Assembly: GCF_030397665.1 (NCBI RefSeq)
Contig: NZ_JAPUBT010000009.1
Location: forward strand, 62,001-126,000
Length of the DNA: 64,000 bases
Reading direction: 5' to 3'
Source of the DNA: Janthinobacterium sp. SUN073
Lineage (GTDB): Bacteria > Pseudomonadota > Gammaproteobacteria > Burkholderiales > Burkholderiaceae_D
Part shown: piece by piece, positions 36,454 to 45,901 of the stretch
Numbering within the stretch: the first letter of the stretch is position 1
Layout of the letters: every line of letters starts with the position of its first letter
Notes under the pieces: generated by a model
The model's database searches: none
Told to the model about the DNA's origin: nothing
Seen by the model: only the letters and a program-made list of their open reading frames with translations
Position numbers and translations under genes: made by a program

Positions 36454-37359
36454 TCACTCTTCCTCCAGCGCGGCGAAGCTGTGCGCCAGGTAGTCGAGCA
36501 GCGCGCGCACGGCCGGCAGCAGGCCGCGCCGCGACGGGAAGACGGCGTGGATGATTTCGCGCTGCGGCCGCCACTGCGCCATCAGCGGCAGCAGGCTGCC
36601 GTTGGCTACCTGCTCGACGATCATCATGGTCGGCAGCTGCACCACGCCCACGCCGGCCACGGCCGCGTCGCGCAGGGTCAGCATGTCGCCCGTGACGAAG
36701 CGCGGCGTATGCCGCAGCTGGGCGCGCGCGCCGTCCGGGCCGTGCAAATCCCACTGGTAGTGCTGTTGCGGCGTGCCCAGGGCCAGGCTGGGCCAGTCGG
36801 CCAGGTCGGCCGGCGCGGTTGGCCTGGCGGCGTCGCCGAACAGCAGCGGGCTGCCCACCATGCACTGGCTGCGCTCGGCCAGCACGCGCAGCACCAGGTC
36901 ACTGTCGGGCAGCGGCGGCGGACGCACGCGGATGGCCACGTCGATGCCTTCGGCCACCAGGTCGACGCGGCGGTTGCTCGCTTCGAGCAGCAGGGTCACT
37001 TGCGGATGCTCGCGCATGAAGCCGGCCAGCATGGGCGCGACCAGCGAATGGAGCAGGGCGATGGGGCAGGACAGGCGCACCGTGCCGCGCGGCGCCGCCC
37101 GCGTCAGCTCGATCGCTTCCTGCGCCGCCTCCGCTTCCACCAGCATGGCCTTGCAATGCTCGTAAAACGTCTGGCCCACGTCGGTGACGGAAAAATGCCG
37201 TGTCGTGCGCTGCAGCAGGCGCGCGCCGAGGCGCTCTTCGAGCAGCGCGATGCGCCGGCTCAGTTTGGATTTCGGCATGCCCAGCGCGCGTCCGGCCGGG
37301 GCGAAGCCGCCATGGTCGACCACCTGCACAAAGTAATACAAGTCATTCAAATCCTGCAT
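36454..37359 (-). CDS. LysR family transcriptional regulator
   Basis: A 301-residue LysR regulator. The N-terminal helix-turn-helix (FVQVVDHGGFAPAGRALGMP, KLSRRIALLEERLGARLLQR) occupies about 10-60, followed by a periplasmic-binding-like effector domain. It diverges from the pirin gene, which it probably controls. A TTC/GAA inverted repeat with a T-N11-A core lies in the shared region. Confidence 0.93.
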   Translation of the reverse strand: MQDLNDLYYFVQVVDHGGFAPAGRALGMPKSKLSRRIALLEERLGARLLQRTTRHFSVTDVGQTFYEHCKAMLVEAEAAQEAIELTRAAPRGTVRLSCPIALLHSLVAPMLAGFMREHPQVTLLLEASNRRVDLVAEGIDVAIRVRPPPLPDSDLVLRVLAERSQCMVGSPLLFGDAARPTAPADLADWPSLALGTPQQHYQWDLHGPDGARAQLRHTPRFVTGDMLTLRDAAVAGVGVVQLPTMMIVEQVANGSLLPLMAQWRPQREIIHAVFPSRRGLLPAVRALLDYLAHSFAALEEE

Positions 37360-37373
37360 GCCGCCTCCTTGAT

Positions 37374-37391
37374 CGTTCTATTTTTGGAACG
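37374..37391. promoter_or_regulatory. LysR binding-site candidate between lysR and pirin
   Basis: CGTTC-TATTTTTG-GAACG, five-base arms around eight, containing a T-N11-A core. It sits 15 bases upstream of the lysR start and about 86 upstream of pirin, the usual position for an autoregulatory activator site. Confidence 0.6.
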
Positions 37392-37476
37392 CTGATGGCG
37401 TATTTTACCGTCTACCGCCTCCATCGTTGCAAGCGTATTCTGTCTTCATCGTATTGCACACACCAAGGAGATCGAG

Positions 37477-38343
37477 ATGAACACAGTCACAGGTATCTAC
37501 AGCGCACCCCGCCAGCACTGGGTAGGCGACGGTTTTCCCGTGCGCTCGATGTTTTCGTATAACGGCCATGGCAAGCAGCTGAGCCCCTTCCTGCTGCTCG
37601 ACTATGCAGGCCCTGCCGAGTTTGCGCCCGGCACCCGTCCGCCCGGCGTCGGTTCGCACCCGCACCGCGGCTTTGAAACGGTGACCATCGTCTACAAGGG
37701 CGAAGTGGCGCACCGCGATTCGACGGGCCAGGGCGGCGTGATCGGCCCCGGCGACGTGCAGTGGATGACGGCCGGTGCCGGCATCCTGCATGAAGAGTTT
37801 CACTCGCCCGCCTTCACGCAGTCGGGCGGCACCCTGGAAATGGTGCAGCTGTGGGTGAACCTGCCGGCGAAAAACAAGATGACGGCGCCCGGCTACCAGG
37901 CCATCACCAGCGACACGATTCCTACCGTGGCGCTGCCCGACGGCGCCGGTTCCGTGCGCGTGATCGCCGGCGATTTCGATGGCCAGCATGGCCCGGCCCG
38001 CACGTTCTCGACTATGCAGGTGTGGGATGTGCGCCTGGCGCAGGGCAAGCTGACGCAGCTGCCCGTGGCCAAAGGCTGGAGCACCGCGCTGATCGTCCTG
38101 CATGGCACGGTGCTGGTGAATGGCGAGAGCGTGGTGGGCGAAGCGCAGATGGCGCTGTTCGAACGCGATGGCGACAGCATCACCGTCGAGGCGAACAGCG
38201 ACGCCGTGGTGCTGCTGCTGAGCGGCGAGCCGATCGATGAGCCCATCGTCGGCCACGGCCCCTTCGTCATGAACACGGATGCGGAAATCGCGCAGGCGTT
38301 CGAGGATTTCAACAGCGGCCGCTTCGCCCGTATCGCGACGTAA
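37477..38343 (+). CDS. Pirin family protein
   Basis: A 288-residue bicupin. The N-terminal metal-binding region is visible in [19 protein letters not shown] near 65 and the [20 protein letters not shown] stretch near 90, which contains the remaining His/Glu ligands. Bacterial pirins act as quercetin dioxygenase-like enzymes or redox-responsive partners; the role here is unknown. CCAAGGAGATCGAG precedes the ATG. It is divergent to a LysR gene and followed by a terminator. Confidence 0.93.
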   Translation: MNTVTGIYSAPRQHWVGDGFPVRSMFSYNGHGKQLSPFLLLDYAGPAEFAPGTRPPGVGSHPHRGFETVTIVYKGEVAHRDSTGQGGVIGPGDVQWMTAGAGILHEEFHSPAFTQSGGTLEMVQLWVNLPAKNKMTAPGYQAITSDTIPTVALPDGAGSVRVIAGDFDGQHGPARTFSTMQVWDVRLAQGKLTQLPVAKGWSTALIVLHGTVLVNGESVVGEAQMALFERDGDSITVEANSDAVVLLLSGEPIDEPIVGHGPFVMNTDAEIAQAFEDFNSGRFARIAT

Positions 38344-38368
38344 TTTGTGTAGTTAATTTGTGCAGTAC

Positions 38369-38397
38369 CCATGCCGCATCCCGCGGCATGGTTTTTC
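38369..38397 (+). terminator. Intrinsic terminator after pirin
   Basis: Nine-pair stem CCATGCCGC/GCGGCATGG with an ATCCC loop, then TTTTTC. It lies directly before the ribosome binding site of the YcaC-like gene, so read-through may couple the two. Confidence 0.8.
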
Positions 38398-38408
38398 AGG
38401 AGACCACC

Positions 38409-39110
38409 ATGAGCACCCCCGCCAACTTCCACGGTTTGCCACCGATGATCGATCCCGACGACGCCGTCATGCTGCTGATCGACCACCAGAGCGGTTTGTT
38501 CCAGCTGGTGCGCGACATCGAGCAGCACGTGCTGCGCGGCCACGTCACGGCGCTGGCCAAGCTGTCGCGCCTGGCCAATATGCCGACCTTCACCACCGCT
38601 TCCGTGCCCGACGGCCCGAACGGCCCATTGATCCCGGAAATCCACCATTTCAATCCGGACGCCGTCTACATCCCGCGCACGGGCCAGATCAATGCCTGGG
38701 ACAATCCGGCCTGGGTCGAAGCCATCGAAAAGACGGGCCGCAAGACCCTGCTGATCGCCGGCACGCTCACCAGCGTGTGCATGGCTTTTCCCACCATCAG
38801 CGCGCTGGCGGCCGGCTACAAGGTGTTTGCCATCATCGACGCCTCGGGCAACTGGTCGAAGATGGCCACTGACATCACCGTGGCGCGCGTGACGCAGGCG
38901 GGCGCCGTGCCGATCGATACGTATGCCGTGCTGGCTGAAGTGATGAGCACCTGGAACCGCGCCGATGCGATGGAATTCGCCGCCATCATGACGGACCATA
39001 TCGTGCCGCCGTACCGCGCGCTGATCGAAAGCTACGACAAGGCGCAGGGCGTGCAAAAGAATGGCCGGGAGACGAAGCTGGACATCCTGGAAACGGCCAG
39101 CAAGGGCTGA
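38409..39110 (+). CDS. Isochorismatase-family hydrolase (YcaC-like)
   Basis: A 233-residue cysteine hydrolase of the isochorismatase superfamily. The catalytic Asp is in [15 protein letters not shown] near 22 and the Cys in [15 protein letters not shown] near 120. [17 protein letters not shown] matches the YcaC branch. YcaC-type proteins have unknown substrates. Often found with pirin and LysR genes, as here. AGGAGACCACC precedes ATG 38409. Confidence 0.9.
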   Translation: MSTPANFHGLPPMIDPDDAVMLLIDHQSGLFQLVRDIEQHVLRGHVTALAKLSRLANMPTFTTASVPDGPNGPLIPEIHHFNPDAVYIPRTGQINAWDNPAWVEAIEKTGRKTLLIAGTLTSVCMAFPTISALAAGYKVFAIIDASGNWSKMATDITVARVTQAGAVPIDTYAVLAEVMSTWNRADAMEFAAIMTDHIVPPYRALIESYDKAQGVQKNGRETKLDILETASKG

Positions 39111-39116
39111 TCGCAG

Positions 39117-39878
39117 CTACGGCGCTTCATAGCGGGCGCGTATCGCTGCCAGCATGCCACGCTGTTCCAGGCGCGTGATGGCGGCGTTCAGGCGCGCCAG
39201 GTCGTCACTGCTGGTCGTGCGCGCATTGAGCATCAGGTGCACGGGGGCGCGCAGCACCAGGAAGGGCAGGGTGTTCAAGGCGACGCCCTGCAGGCGCGCT
39301 TCGTGGCGTACGGCCAGCACGTCGCCCAGCAGCAGGTCGGCGCGGCCCGCGTCGAGCATGCGGATGCCCTGCCGGAAGCTGCCGAAAGTATTCAGGCGAC
39401 CGGCCTTTTCCAGCGTCGGCCGGGCCGCCGCATACTGCGCGCCATACCAGCCCACTTTGGGCGCCAGCAAGGTCGACTTGCCGCGCGCCAGCTGGCCGAA
39501 GCTGCCGACATGGCGCGGCACGGCGTGCGTGCCGGCCTTGCCGAAGATGCCCACGGTTTCGTCGCGGTAGCTCACGCTGAAACGCGCATACGCATGGCGC
39601 TCCGAGGTGTCGGAGGCGGCCAGCATCAGGTCCAGCCCCCCTTTCTGGAACAGCAGCTGGCGCCGCGCCGTGGGCAGTTCCGGTGCGGTCAGCAAGGTGC
39701 AGCGCGCTTCCTTGAAAATGGCGCGCAGCAGCTCCAGGTCCAGGCCCGTATAGCGGCCCTGGGCATCGCGGTAGAGATACGGCGGCCACTGTTCCAGCGC
39801 CATCGTCATGCGGCAAGCTACGGCGGGCAGGGCAGATACGCCGAGCACTGCCGCAAACAGGAGATGGCGCATGCGCAT
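39117..39878 (-). CDS. Periplasmic substrate-binding protein (SBP_bac_3 type)
   Basis: A 253-residue exported protein. The signal peptide is 1-21 (HLLFAAVLGVSALPAVAC). The remainder resembles family 3 solute-binding proteins (EQWPPYLYRDAQGRYTGLDL near 30, AARPTLEKAGRLNTFGSFRQ, AGRADLLLGDV). No permease or ATPase gene is adjacent, so it may be an orphan binding protein or a sensor-type protein rather than part of a complete transporter. The Cys at the cleavage site also allows a lipoprotein reading. Confidence 0.8.
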   Translation of the reverse strand: MRMRHLLFAAVLGVSALPAVACRMTMALEQWPPYLYRDAQGRYTGLDLELLRAIFKEARCTLLTAPELPTARRQLLFQKGGLDLMLAASDTSERHAYARFSVSYRDETVGIFGKAGTHAVPRHVGSFGQLARGKSTLLAPKVGWYGAQYAAARPTLEKAGRLNTFGSFRQGIRMLDAGRADLLLGDVLAVRHEARLQGVALNTLPFLVLRAPVHLMLNARTTSSDDLARLNAAITRLEQRGMLAAIRARYEAP

Positions 39879-40059
39879 AAGGGAGCTTCCTGGAGTTTTA
39901 ACTTGATATTCAATTTGCCAGAATGGCCACGGAAGTCAAGGGCTGTTGCCGCTGAAGGCCGGCCTGGTTCGCTTTTCCTCGATGTTTGCGCGTTTTTTTG
40001 CCGCTTTCTCCCCTGGTTTCGCCTCCGGCGTGGCGAACACCGGGTAGTGTAATCGGCTA

Positions 40060-40079
40060 TAGTGGTGCGGTGCCACCAC
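40060..40079 (+). promoter_or_regulatory. pnuC leader hairpin
   Basis: AGTGGTG-CGGTGC-CACCACT, a perfect seven-base stem, lies about 20 bases before the pnuC start. It partly overlaps TATAGT, a possible -10. It could be an operator or a short 5' hairpin. No known riboswitch was recognised. Confidence 0.45.
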
Positions 40080-40100
40080 TGCCCCGCAAAGGAAGACCGC

Positions 40101-40703
40101 TTGACTCCCCCGCTCGAGATCGCCGCCAATGTCTTGATGACTGTTTCCATCATCCTGGCCGGACGCAATAATATTCATTCCTGGTGGATCGGCATGGTCG
40201 GCTGCGTGCTGTTTGCCGTGCTGTTTTTCCAGGTGAATCTGTATGCCGACGTGATGCTGCAGCTGTTTTTCATCGTCACCTGCGTCATCGGCTGGCTGCA
40301 ATGGCGGCGTGGCGCGGGCGGCAAACCGTTGCCAATCACGCGCACGGGCTGGCGCAGCCTGGCCTGGGTGGTGCCGGCCGGTATCGCCGCCGTGGCCATC
40401 TACGGCATGCTGCTGCACCGGTTTACGAATGCTTACGCACCCTTCATCGATTCCGCAGTGTTGGTATTTAGCATCATCGCGCAATTCTTGCTGATGAGCC
40501 GGCGCATCGAAACCTGGGCCTTCTGGCTGCTGGTCAATACCGTGGCCGTGCCCCTCTACTATAGCCGCGGCCTGCACCTGACGGCCGTGCTGTATGCGGC
40601 TTACTGGGTCAATGCCCTGATTTCCTGGTACTGGTGGGGCGTGCAGGCACGCCGCGCGGCGCAGGTGCCCGCGGTGCCGTGCGCGGCAGTCGTCGACGCC
40701 TGA
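40101..40703 (+). CDS. pnuC: PnuC-family vitamin transporter (nicotinamide riboside type)
   Basis: A 200-residue inner membrane transporter of the PnuC family, which imports nicotinamide riboside or related vitamins by facilitated diffusion. Six to seven hydrophobic segments are visible; the family sequence is NNIHSWWIGMVGCVLFAVLF near 20, then NLYADVMLQLFFI and the C-terminal YAAYWVNALISWYWWG. The start is read as TTG 40101, with AAAGGAAGACC upstream; the in-frame upstream ATG lacks a ribosome binding site. The specificity could differ (for example thiamine). A TonB-dependent receptor follows, hinting at a shared substrate. Confidence 0.85.
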   Translation: MTPPLEIAANVLMTVSIILAGRNNIHSWWIGMVGCVLFAVLFFQVNLYADVMLQLFFIVTCVIGWLQWRRGAGGKPLPITRTGWRSLAWVVPAGIAAVAIYGMLLHRFTNAYAPFIDSAVLVFSIIAQFLLMSRRIETWAFWLLVNTVAVPLYYSRGLHLTAVLYAAYWVNALISWYWWGVQARRAAQVPAVPCAAVVDA

Positions 40704-41034
40704 CATAGCCCAACGCCAAGTCCTTAGATTCAAATCGTATATACAATCAATTTTTAATTCGTTCACGCCATAAAGACACCGGGATATAGTGGCCTTTCCC
40801 CGCTTACCGGTGTTTTTTATGTTGAGTTTTAGTCCTTCCACCTGTTTTTATGCCGTCCTGCACCAGCTGACCATGCAATGCATGGCGCAGTTGATGCCGG
40901 TGCGTGCCCGTCCACGCATCCCCTAAGTCATTCCCATTCATTTCGTTGTCGTTTGCCCGCTGGCCCACCCGGTCCGCGTGCCCCTGCTCGGCCTTTTTTA
41001 TCGGAAAAAGGCTCAATCCCAATAAGAGGAAACC
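40704..41034 (+). promoter_or_regulatory. pnuC-to-receptor intergenic region
   Basis: A 331-base gap. It holds a pnuC terminator (ACACCGG/CCGGTGT, 40776-40813, then TTTTT), a short CCATGC-AAT-GCATGG hairpin (near 40871-40886), and an AT-rich hairpin GCCTTTTT/AAAAAGGC (40991-41012) just before the receptor ribosome binding site (AAGAGGAAACC). No coding sequence or known riboswitch was recognised. Confidence 0.55.
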
Positions 41035-43593
41035 ATGTTCAAACCACTCGCCATCAGTCTTGCCATCGCCGCCGCCTTTCCCTCCCTTGCCCACGCCGAA
41101 GAGGACATGCTGCGGGTCAACGTCACCGGCTCGAATATCCGCGTCAGCGAAAAGGAGGGCGCCAGCGCCGTGCAAGTCATCACGGCCAAGGAGTTGAAAG
41201 CCAGCGGCAAGAGCAGCGTCTCGGATGTGCTGCGCGCCATCTCCGCCAACAGCGGCAACAGCTACAACGAACAATATACGGGCAGTTTCTCGGCCGGCAC
41301 TTCGGGCCTGTCGCTGCGCGGCATCGGCCAGAAAAATACCCTGATCCTCGTCAATGGCAAGCGCGTGGCCAGCTATGCGACGGCGCAAAACCTGCAGGAA
41401 ACCTTTGTTGACCTGAACAGCCTGCCGATGGCGGCCGTGCAGCGCATCGAAGTGCTCAAGGATGGCGCCTCGTCCATCTACGGTTCCGATGCCGTGGCCG
41501 GCGTGGTCAACATCATCCTGTACAAGGAATTCACGGGCACGGACATCACGGCGCAGTGGGGCGGCTCTACCGAAGGCACGGGCCAGCATGAAAAGAGCGC
41601 GGCGCTGCAAACGGGTTTCGGCAAGCTCGAGGAAGACGGCTACAGCCTGGTCTTCTCGATCGACGCGCAGCAGCGCGACAAGCTGCAGCAAAGCGACGTG
41701 GCGTGGATGCGCGATGCGGACTTCCGCAAGCAGCAGCGGGGCAGCCTGGGCTGGGCCATCACCAATTACGCGGGCACGGACCCGACCCGGACCCTGGGCG
41801 GCGTGCGCGGACCACTGCAACTGGTCAATTATGGCGACATCACGCCCGGCAAGACGGGGAACGTGCTGGCGTATAACCCGTCGCCGTATAAAACCTTGAT
41901 TCCCGGCATCCAGCGCGTGCACACGGCCGCGCGCGCCACCTTCAAACTGAACGCGGATACGGAAGCGTATGTCGACTTGCTGCACAGCTATTCGCGCGCC
42001 GACCAGACCTTCAGCGCCCCGCTCACCGTCAACAATGCCACGCGCGTGTGGAACAACGCCACCCAGGCGCTCGACACCATTCCTGTCGTGCTGCCTGTCG
42101 GCCACCCGAACAATCCGGGCGCCACGCCCCTGCCGTTCACGGCTACCCTGTTCGACCTGGGACCGCGCCTGAAGCAGGACAAGGTCACCTTCTACCGCGC
42201 GCTGGCAGGTGCCAAGGGCACCCTGGCGGGCTGGGACTGGGATGCGGCCGTGGGCCATTCGAGCAGCAAGCTGGAAGAAACCGTGCAGAACTTCGTCAAC
42301 CGCTACGAATTCCAGAAGGTGCTGGCCGACGGCAGTTATAACTTCTTCGACCAGTCGCAAAACAGCGAGGCCGTGCGCAACCGCCTGCGCCTGTCGACCC
42401 TGCGTCCGGCCGAGTCGACCCTCGACACCGTCGATTTCTCGGCCGCGAAAGACTTGTGGCAGCTGCCGGCCGGTCCGCTGGGCTTTGCCGCCGGTGCTCA
42501 GTGGCGCCGCGAAAAGATGGATTCGCAAACCTCGACGGCCGTGCTGTCGGGCACGGAGCTGCGCCCGGCGATCAACATCATCAACGGCTCGCGCAGCGTG
42601 TCGGCCCTGTTTGCCGAATTCAACGTGCCCGTCGTGAAAGACCTGTCCGTCAACCTGGCGGGCCGCGCCGACCATTACAGCGATTTCGGCAATGCGTTTT
42701 CGCCGAAAGCCAGCGCGCGCTACCAGGCGGCGCCGTGGCTGCTGGTGCGCGGCACCGTGTCGCGCGGCTTCCGCGCGCCGTCGCTGCCGGAAATCACGCA
42801 AAGCACGGCCGTCAGCTATGTCAGCGTGCTCGATCCGAAGGACCCTGTCACGCCGACGCAGACGCGCGGCGTGACGGCCATTACCATCGCCAATACGGCG
42901 CTGCGCCCGGAACGGTCGAATAACCTGAACCTGGGCGTGGTGGTCTCGCCGACCAGCAGCTCGAGCATCGGCCTCGATTACTACCGCATCAAGCAAGATG
43001 GCGTGATCGGCACGGAAAGCGCCACCACGACCCTCGCCAATGAAGCGTCGGCGCCGCAGAAGATCACGCGCGACGCCGATGGCCGCATCACGACCCTGTA
43101 CCGCCAGTATCGCAACCAGGGACAGCGTGAAGTGTCGGGCATCGACCTCGACCTGCGCCAGCGCTTCGTCGACCAGGACTGGGGCAAGCTGACCCTGGCC
43201 GGCCAGCTGAGCCGCGTGCTGCGCTTTGCCGAACCGTTGTCCGATGGCGCGCCGCTCACCGACGGCGCCGGCACGAACTATTTCGGCTCCATCCCGAAAT
43301 GGCGCGGCGTCACCTCGGCCACCTGGGAGCAGGGCAAGTGGTCGTCCACGCTCACCTGGAACTATGTGGGCAGCTATGCGCAAAACACGCATCTCGATGA
43401 ATCGGTAGCCGCCTTCAGCACCTTCGACGTGACCACCAGCTGGCAGGTGACACCCAAGGCGAACGTCACCTTCATCGTGCAAAACCTGGCCAACAAGCGC
43501 GCGCCGTGGGATTACTCGGCCTCGGGCTTCGACTATACGCAGGCCGACCCGCGCGGACGCTTTGCGTCGCTCAAGCTGAACTACAAGTTCTGA
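41035..43593 (+). CDS. TonB-dependent outer membrane receptor
   Basis: An 852-residue outer membrane transporter. A signal peptide is at 1-21 (ending SLAHA), followed by the TonB box region (about 25-30, MLRVNVTGS), a plug domain (about 40-160, VITAKELKASGKSSVSDVLR, GLSLRGIGQKNTLILVNGKR, GASSIYGSDAVAGVVNIIL) and a beta-barrel ending with aromatic Phe (LKLNYKF). The ligand cannot be assigned. The nearby pnuC suggests a vitamin or a nicotinamide derivative; the downstream regulator may sense the same cue. Confidence 0.94.
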   Translation: MFKPLAISLAIAAAFPSLAHAEEDMLRVNVTGSNIRVSEKEGASAVQVITAKELKASGKSSVSDVLRAISANSGNSYNEQYTGSFSAGTSGLSLRGIGQKNTLILVNGKRVASYATAQNLQETFVDLNSLPMAAVQRIEVLKDGASSIYGSDAVAGVVNIILYKEFTGTDITAQWGGSTEGTGQHEKSAALQTGFGKLEEDGYSLVFSIDAQQRDKLQQSDVAWMRDADFRKQQRGSLGWAITNYAGTDPTRTLGGVRGPLQLVNYGDITPGKTGNVLAYNPSPYKTLIPGIQRVHTAARATFKLNADTEAYVDLLHSYSRADQTFSAPLTVNNATRVWNNATQALDTIPVVLPVGHPNNPGATPLPFTATLFDLGPRLKQDKVTFYRALAGAKGTLAGWDWDAAVGHSSSKLEETVQNFVNRYEFQKVLADGSYNFFDQSQNSEAVRNRLRLSTLRPAESTLDTVDFSAAKDLWQLPAGPLGFAAGAQWRREKMDSQTSTAVLSGTELRPAINIINGSRSVSALFAEFNVPVVKDLSVNLAGRADHYSDFGNAFSPKASARYQAAPWLLVRGTVSRGFRAPSLPEITQSTAVSYVSVLDPKDPVTPTQTRGVTAITIANTALRPERSNNLNLGVVVSPTSSSSIGLDYYRIKQDGVIGTESATTTLANEASAPQKITRDADGRITTLYRQYRNQGQREVSGIDLDLRQRFVDQDWGKLTLAGQLSRVLRFAEPLSDGAPLTDGAGTNYFGSIPKWRGVTSATWEQGKWSSTLTWNYVGSYAQNTHLDESVAAFSTFDVTTSWQVTPKANVTFIVQNLANKRAPWDYSASGFDYTQADPRGRFASLKLNYKF

Positions 43594-43602
43594 TCTGCAG
43601 TT

Positions 43603-44409
43603 CTAATGCCCGTTTGACACCTGCCGCTGGCCCGTCTGCTCCTGCAGACGCTGGCGGTAGGCGCTGGGCGTGACGCCCATGCGCTCGCGGAAGGCGGTGG
43701 CGAAGTTGCCCGCGTTGTGAAAGCCGATCAGCAGGGCGATATCCTGCACGTCGATGTCTGTCTGCTGCAGCAATACCACGCCGCGGGCGATGCGCGCTTC
43801 GCGGATGAAGGCAAACACCGTCATGCCCGTCTGCTCTCGGAACATCAGGGTCAGCTTTTCGCGGTAGGTGCCCACGCTGCGGGCGATGTCGGACAGGTTG
43901 GGCAGGCTGCCCAGGTTGTCGAGAATGAGCTGTTTGACCGCATTGACGAACACCAGGTCGGGATGCTGCTGGCGCTCGCTGGCCGGGACCGCGACGGGTA
44001 AGGTGCTGTTGCTTTTACGCATCAATCCCAGGTGGATATGGATGCGCGCGGCCAGTTCTTCCGGCGTGAACGGCTTCGAAATGTAGTCGACACCGCCCAC
44101 CTGCAAGCCCATGATGCGTTCCTTGGCGGCATCGGCGCCACTGAGAAAGATGACGGGTATCTGTTCCGTTTCGGGATTGGCCTTGAGCAATCGGCATGCC
44201 GTGTAGCCATCCATCTCGGGCATGCGCACGTCGAGCAGGATCAGGTCGGGCAGCGTGGCCAATGCCAGCTGGTAGCCCTGGTAGCCGTTGAACGCGATGC
44301 TGAAACGGTAGGGCTGCTCGCCGAGCAGCTCCATCAGCATGCGCTGCTCGAACGCGGAATCGTCCACGATCAAGATGTTCTTTTTGACGGTTTCGCTGGT
44401 CAATGGCAT
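43603..44409 (-). CDS. Response regulator with AraC-type output
   Basis: A 268-residue protein fusing a receiver domain (about 10-130; phospho-acceptor Asp in LILLDVRMPEMDG, Lys in VDYISKPFTPEEL) to an AraC helix-turn-helix domain (about 160-260; DIQVQDIALLIGFHN-like DVQDIALLIGFHNAGNFATA and FRERMGVTPSAYRQRLQ). No sensor kinase is next to it. It is convergent with the TonB-dependent receptor gene and could act on it from a distance. Confidence 0.92.
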   Translation of the reverse strand: MPLTSETVKKNILIVDDSAFEQRMLMELLGEQPYRFSIAFNGYQGYQLALATLPDLILLDVRMPEMDGYTACRLLKANPETEQIPVIFLSGADAAKERIMGLQVGGVDYISKPFTPEELAARIHIHLGLMRKSNSTLPVAVPASERQQHPDLVFVNAVKQLILDNLGSLPNLSDIARSVGTYREKLTLMFREQTGMTVFAFIREARIARGVVLLQQTDIDVQDIALLIGFHNAGNFATAFRERMGVTPSAYRQRLQEQTGQRQVSNGH

Positions 44410-44756
44410 GGCATGGATGACTTAACCAAAAAGCAAGTTGTGGCTTATTATGCCTCGCTTTTTCTTTTTTTTCTGCTTTTCTCGTGTTTCAAAAGAGCTT
44501 TCTCCGCCAGAAGAAGCGGCGATTTCCCAGATCGCTAATAATTCACCCATGCATTGACTCAAAGCAATGTCGATTGTTAAAAAATCTGTTTTGTAAATGC
44601 GGCAAAAAACCGACGTCCTCAGTTTCCTGGCTCTCGGCGCTGATCTTTTGTTGTCCTGGTTTGCGTGCCCCAAAAAACGCCGGCAATACCGTGACTATCC
44701 TCGACGTCCTTCATATTGACGGGCTCATTAATGATGTTCGATCATCAGGAGGTATC
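44410..44756. other. AT-rich gene-free region
   Basis: About 350 bases with lower GC than the surroundings, including pyrimidine runs near 44460 and A-runs near 44580. It carries the regulator's promoter region on the minus strand and a possible plus-strand TTGACT/TTAAAA promoter (44554-44582). No gene was recognised. The downstream coat-protein fragment suggests the area has lost or rearranged DNA. Confidence 0.5.
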
Positions 44757-45032
44757 ATGTTGCGCGTTATTTCCCCCCACCTTATCGTTGCCGCCAGCAC
44801 GGCATTGCCGCCACGTGGCGCCGACGCGGCCGTGTATCTGAACGGCAGCGCCAATATCACCTTTGACCAAAGCCCGGGTGTACTGGCGACTGCCGTGAAC
44901 GTCAATACGAGCGTGAGTGTGACCTGCGCCAATAGCACCCCGTATAACGTGGGCCTGACGGCGGGTACGGGGTCGACCGGCACCGGCGCCCGATATCCGC
45001 AAGCGAGCATCACGGCCACCGTTGACTGTTAA
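44757..45032 (+). pseudogene. Spore-coat-U (SCPU) domain fragment
   Basis: An open frame of 91 residues with a good AGGAGG ribosome binding site. The middle (VNTSVSVTCANSTPYNVGLT then AGTGSTGTGAR) matches the first half of a spore coat protein U domain. The usual first Cys stretch is missing, and the sequence then turns into SITATVDC and stops, which resembles the beginning of another such domain. The size is about half of a normal domain, and no chaperone/usher genes follow. Probably a deletion remnant. Confidence 0.55.
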
Positions 45033-45188
45033 GCCAGGCGCTGCGTGAAGGCCGGTTCCGCTTCCCTGACGCTCAACCTCCGCCTTGTCCGTGCCGAGGC
45101 TGGCCTCGTCGCGCAGGAAAACACATGTTTTTGTGTTGTAACTGAGATTTTTTCGATTGTTGTGTTGAATCAACGTGAGGAGATGGTC

Positions 45189-45746
45189 ATGAAACATACC
45201 AACTTTAATAATTTGCCTTGCCCGATTGCCCGCAGCCTGGGCAAGGTGGGCGAATGGTGGAGCATCCTCATCCTGCGCGAAGCGTTTTATGGCAAGACGC
45301 GCTTCGACGAATTTGAAAAAAGCCTCAAGATCGCCCCCACCATCCTGACGCGCCGCCTGGCCGACCTGGTCGAAGGGGGCTTGATGACGCGCCGCCTGTA
45401 TTGCGCCAAGCCGCCCCGCTACGACTATGTGCTGACCAAATCCGGGCGCGCCTTCAAGCCCGTTCTGCTGGCCTTTATCGCCTGGGGCAATGAAAACTTC
45501 GCGCCGGAAGGCGCCAGCCTCGTCATCGCCAGCCGCGACACGGGCCTGGCTGCCGATCCCGTGCTGGTCGACGCCATGACGGGCTTGCCCATCAATGATG
45601 AGTACTACGCGTTCGCGCCGGGGCCGGCCGCCAGCGACAGCATGCGCAGCATCATCCTCGATGCGGAAAAAAGCAGCGGCATCGCACCCAAACCGAAGCC
45701 AGCGCCAGCCAACCGGGGCTGGGTGGCGGAAGGGCATCTGGCCTGA
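45189..45746 (+). CDS. HxlR-type transcriptional regulator
   Basis: A 185-residue winged-helix regulator of the HxlR family. Visible are CPIARSLGKVGEWWSILILR (about 10-30) and FEKSLKIAPTILTRRLADLV near 45. The C-terminal extension (about 110-185) is longer than the core family. GAGGAGATGGTC precedes ATG 45189; an ATG two codons upstream is too close to the ribosome binding site. No obvious target gene is divergent; the CHRD gene follows. Confidence 0.9.
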   Translation: MKHTNFNNLPCPIARSLGKVGEWWSILILREAFYGKTRFDEFEKSLKIAPTILTRRLADLVEGGLMTRRLYCAKPPRYDYVLTKSGRAFKPVLLAFIAWGNENFAPEGASLVIASRDTGLAADPVLVDAMTGLPINDEYYAFAPGPAASDSMRSIILDAEKSSGIAPKPKPAPANRGWVAEGHLA

Positions 45747-45901
45747 GGCGCGACGGCAGGCGAACAGCAAGTTTGGCGCACAGCAAAGCGGGCACGGCGG
45801 TATGGCGTTACCGTCGCAGTATGCAACACCAGTGCGGCGCAGGCCCGCTTATGCGGACCGGGCGCCCTCCATGATCCGCTGTCCGTTGAAGGAGATCTGC
45901 G

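Noticed and set aside
40804-43482. 892-codon open frame on the minus strand
   Set aside because: Antisense to the TonB-dependent receptor. The plus-strand protein has clear plug and barrel motifs; the minus frame shows low-complexity Arg/His/Gln-rich sequence typical of GC-rich shadow frames.
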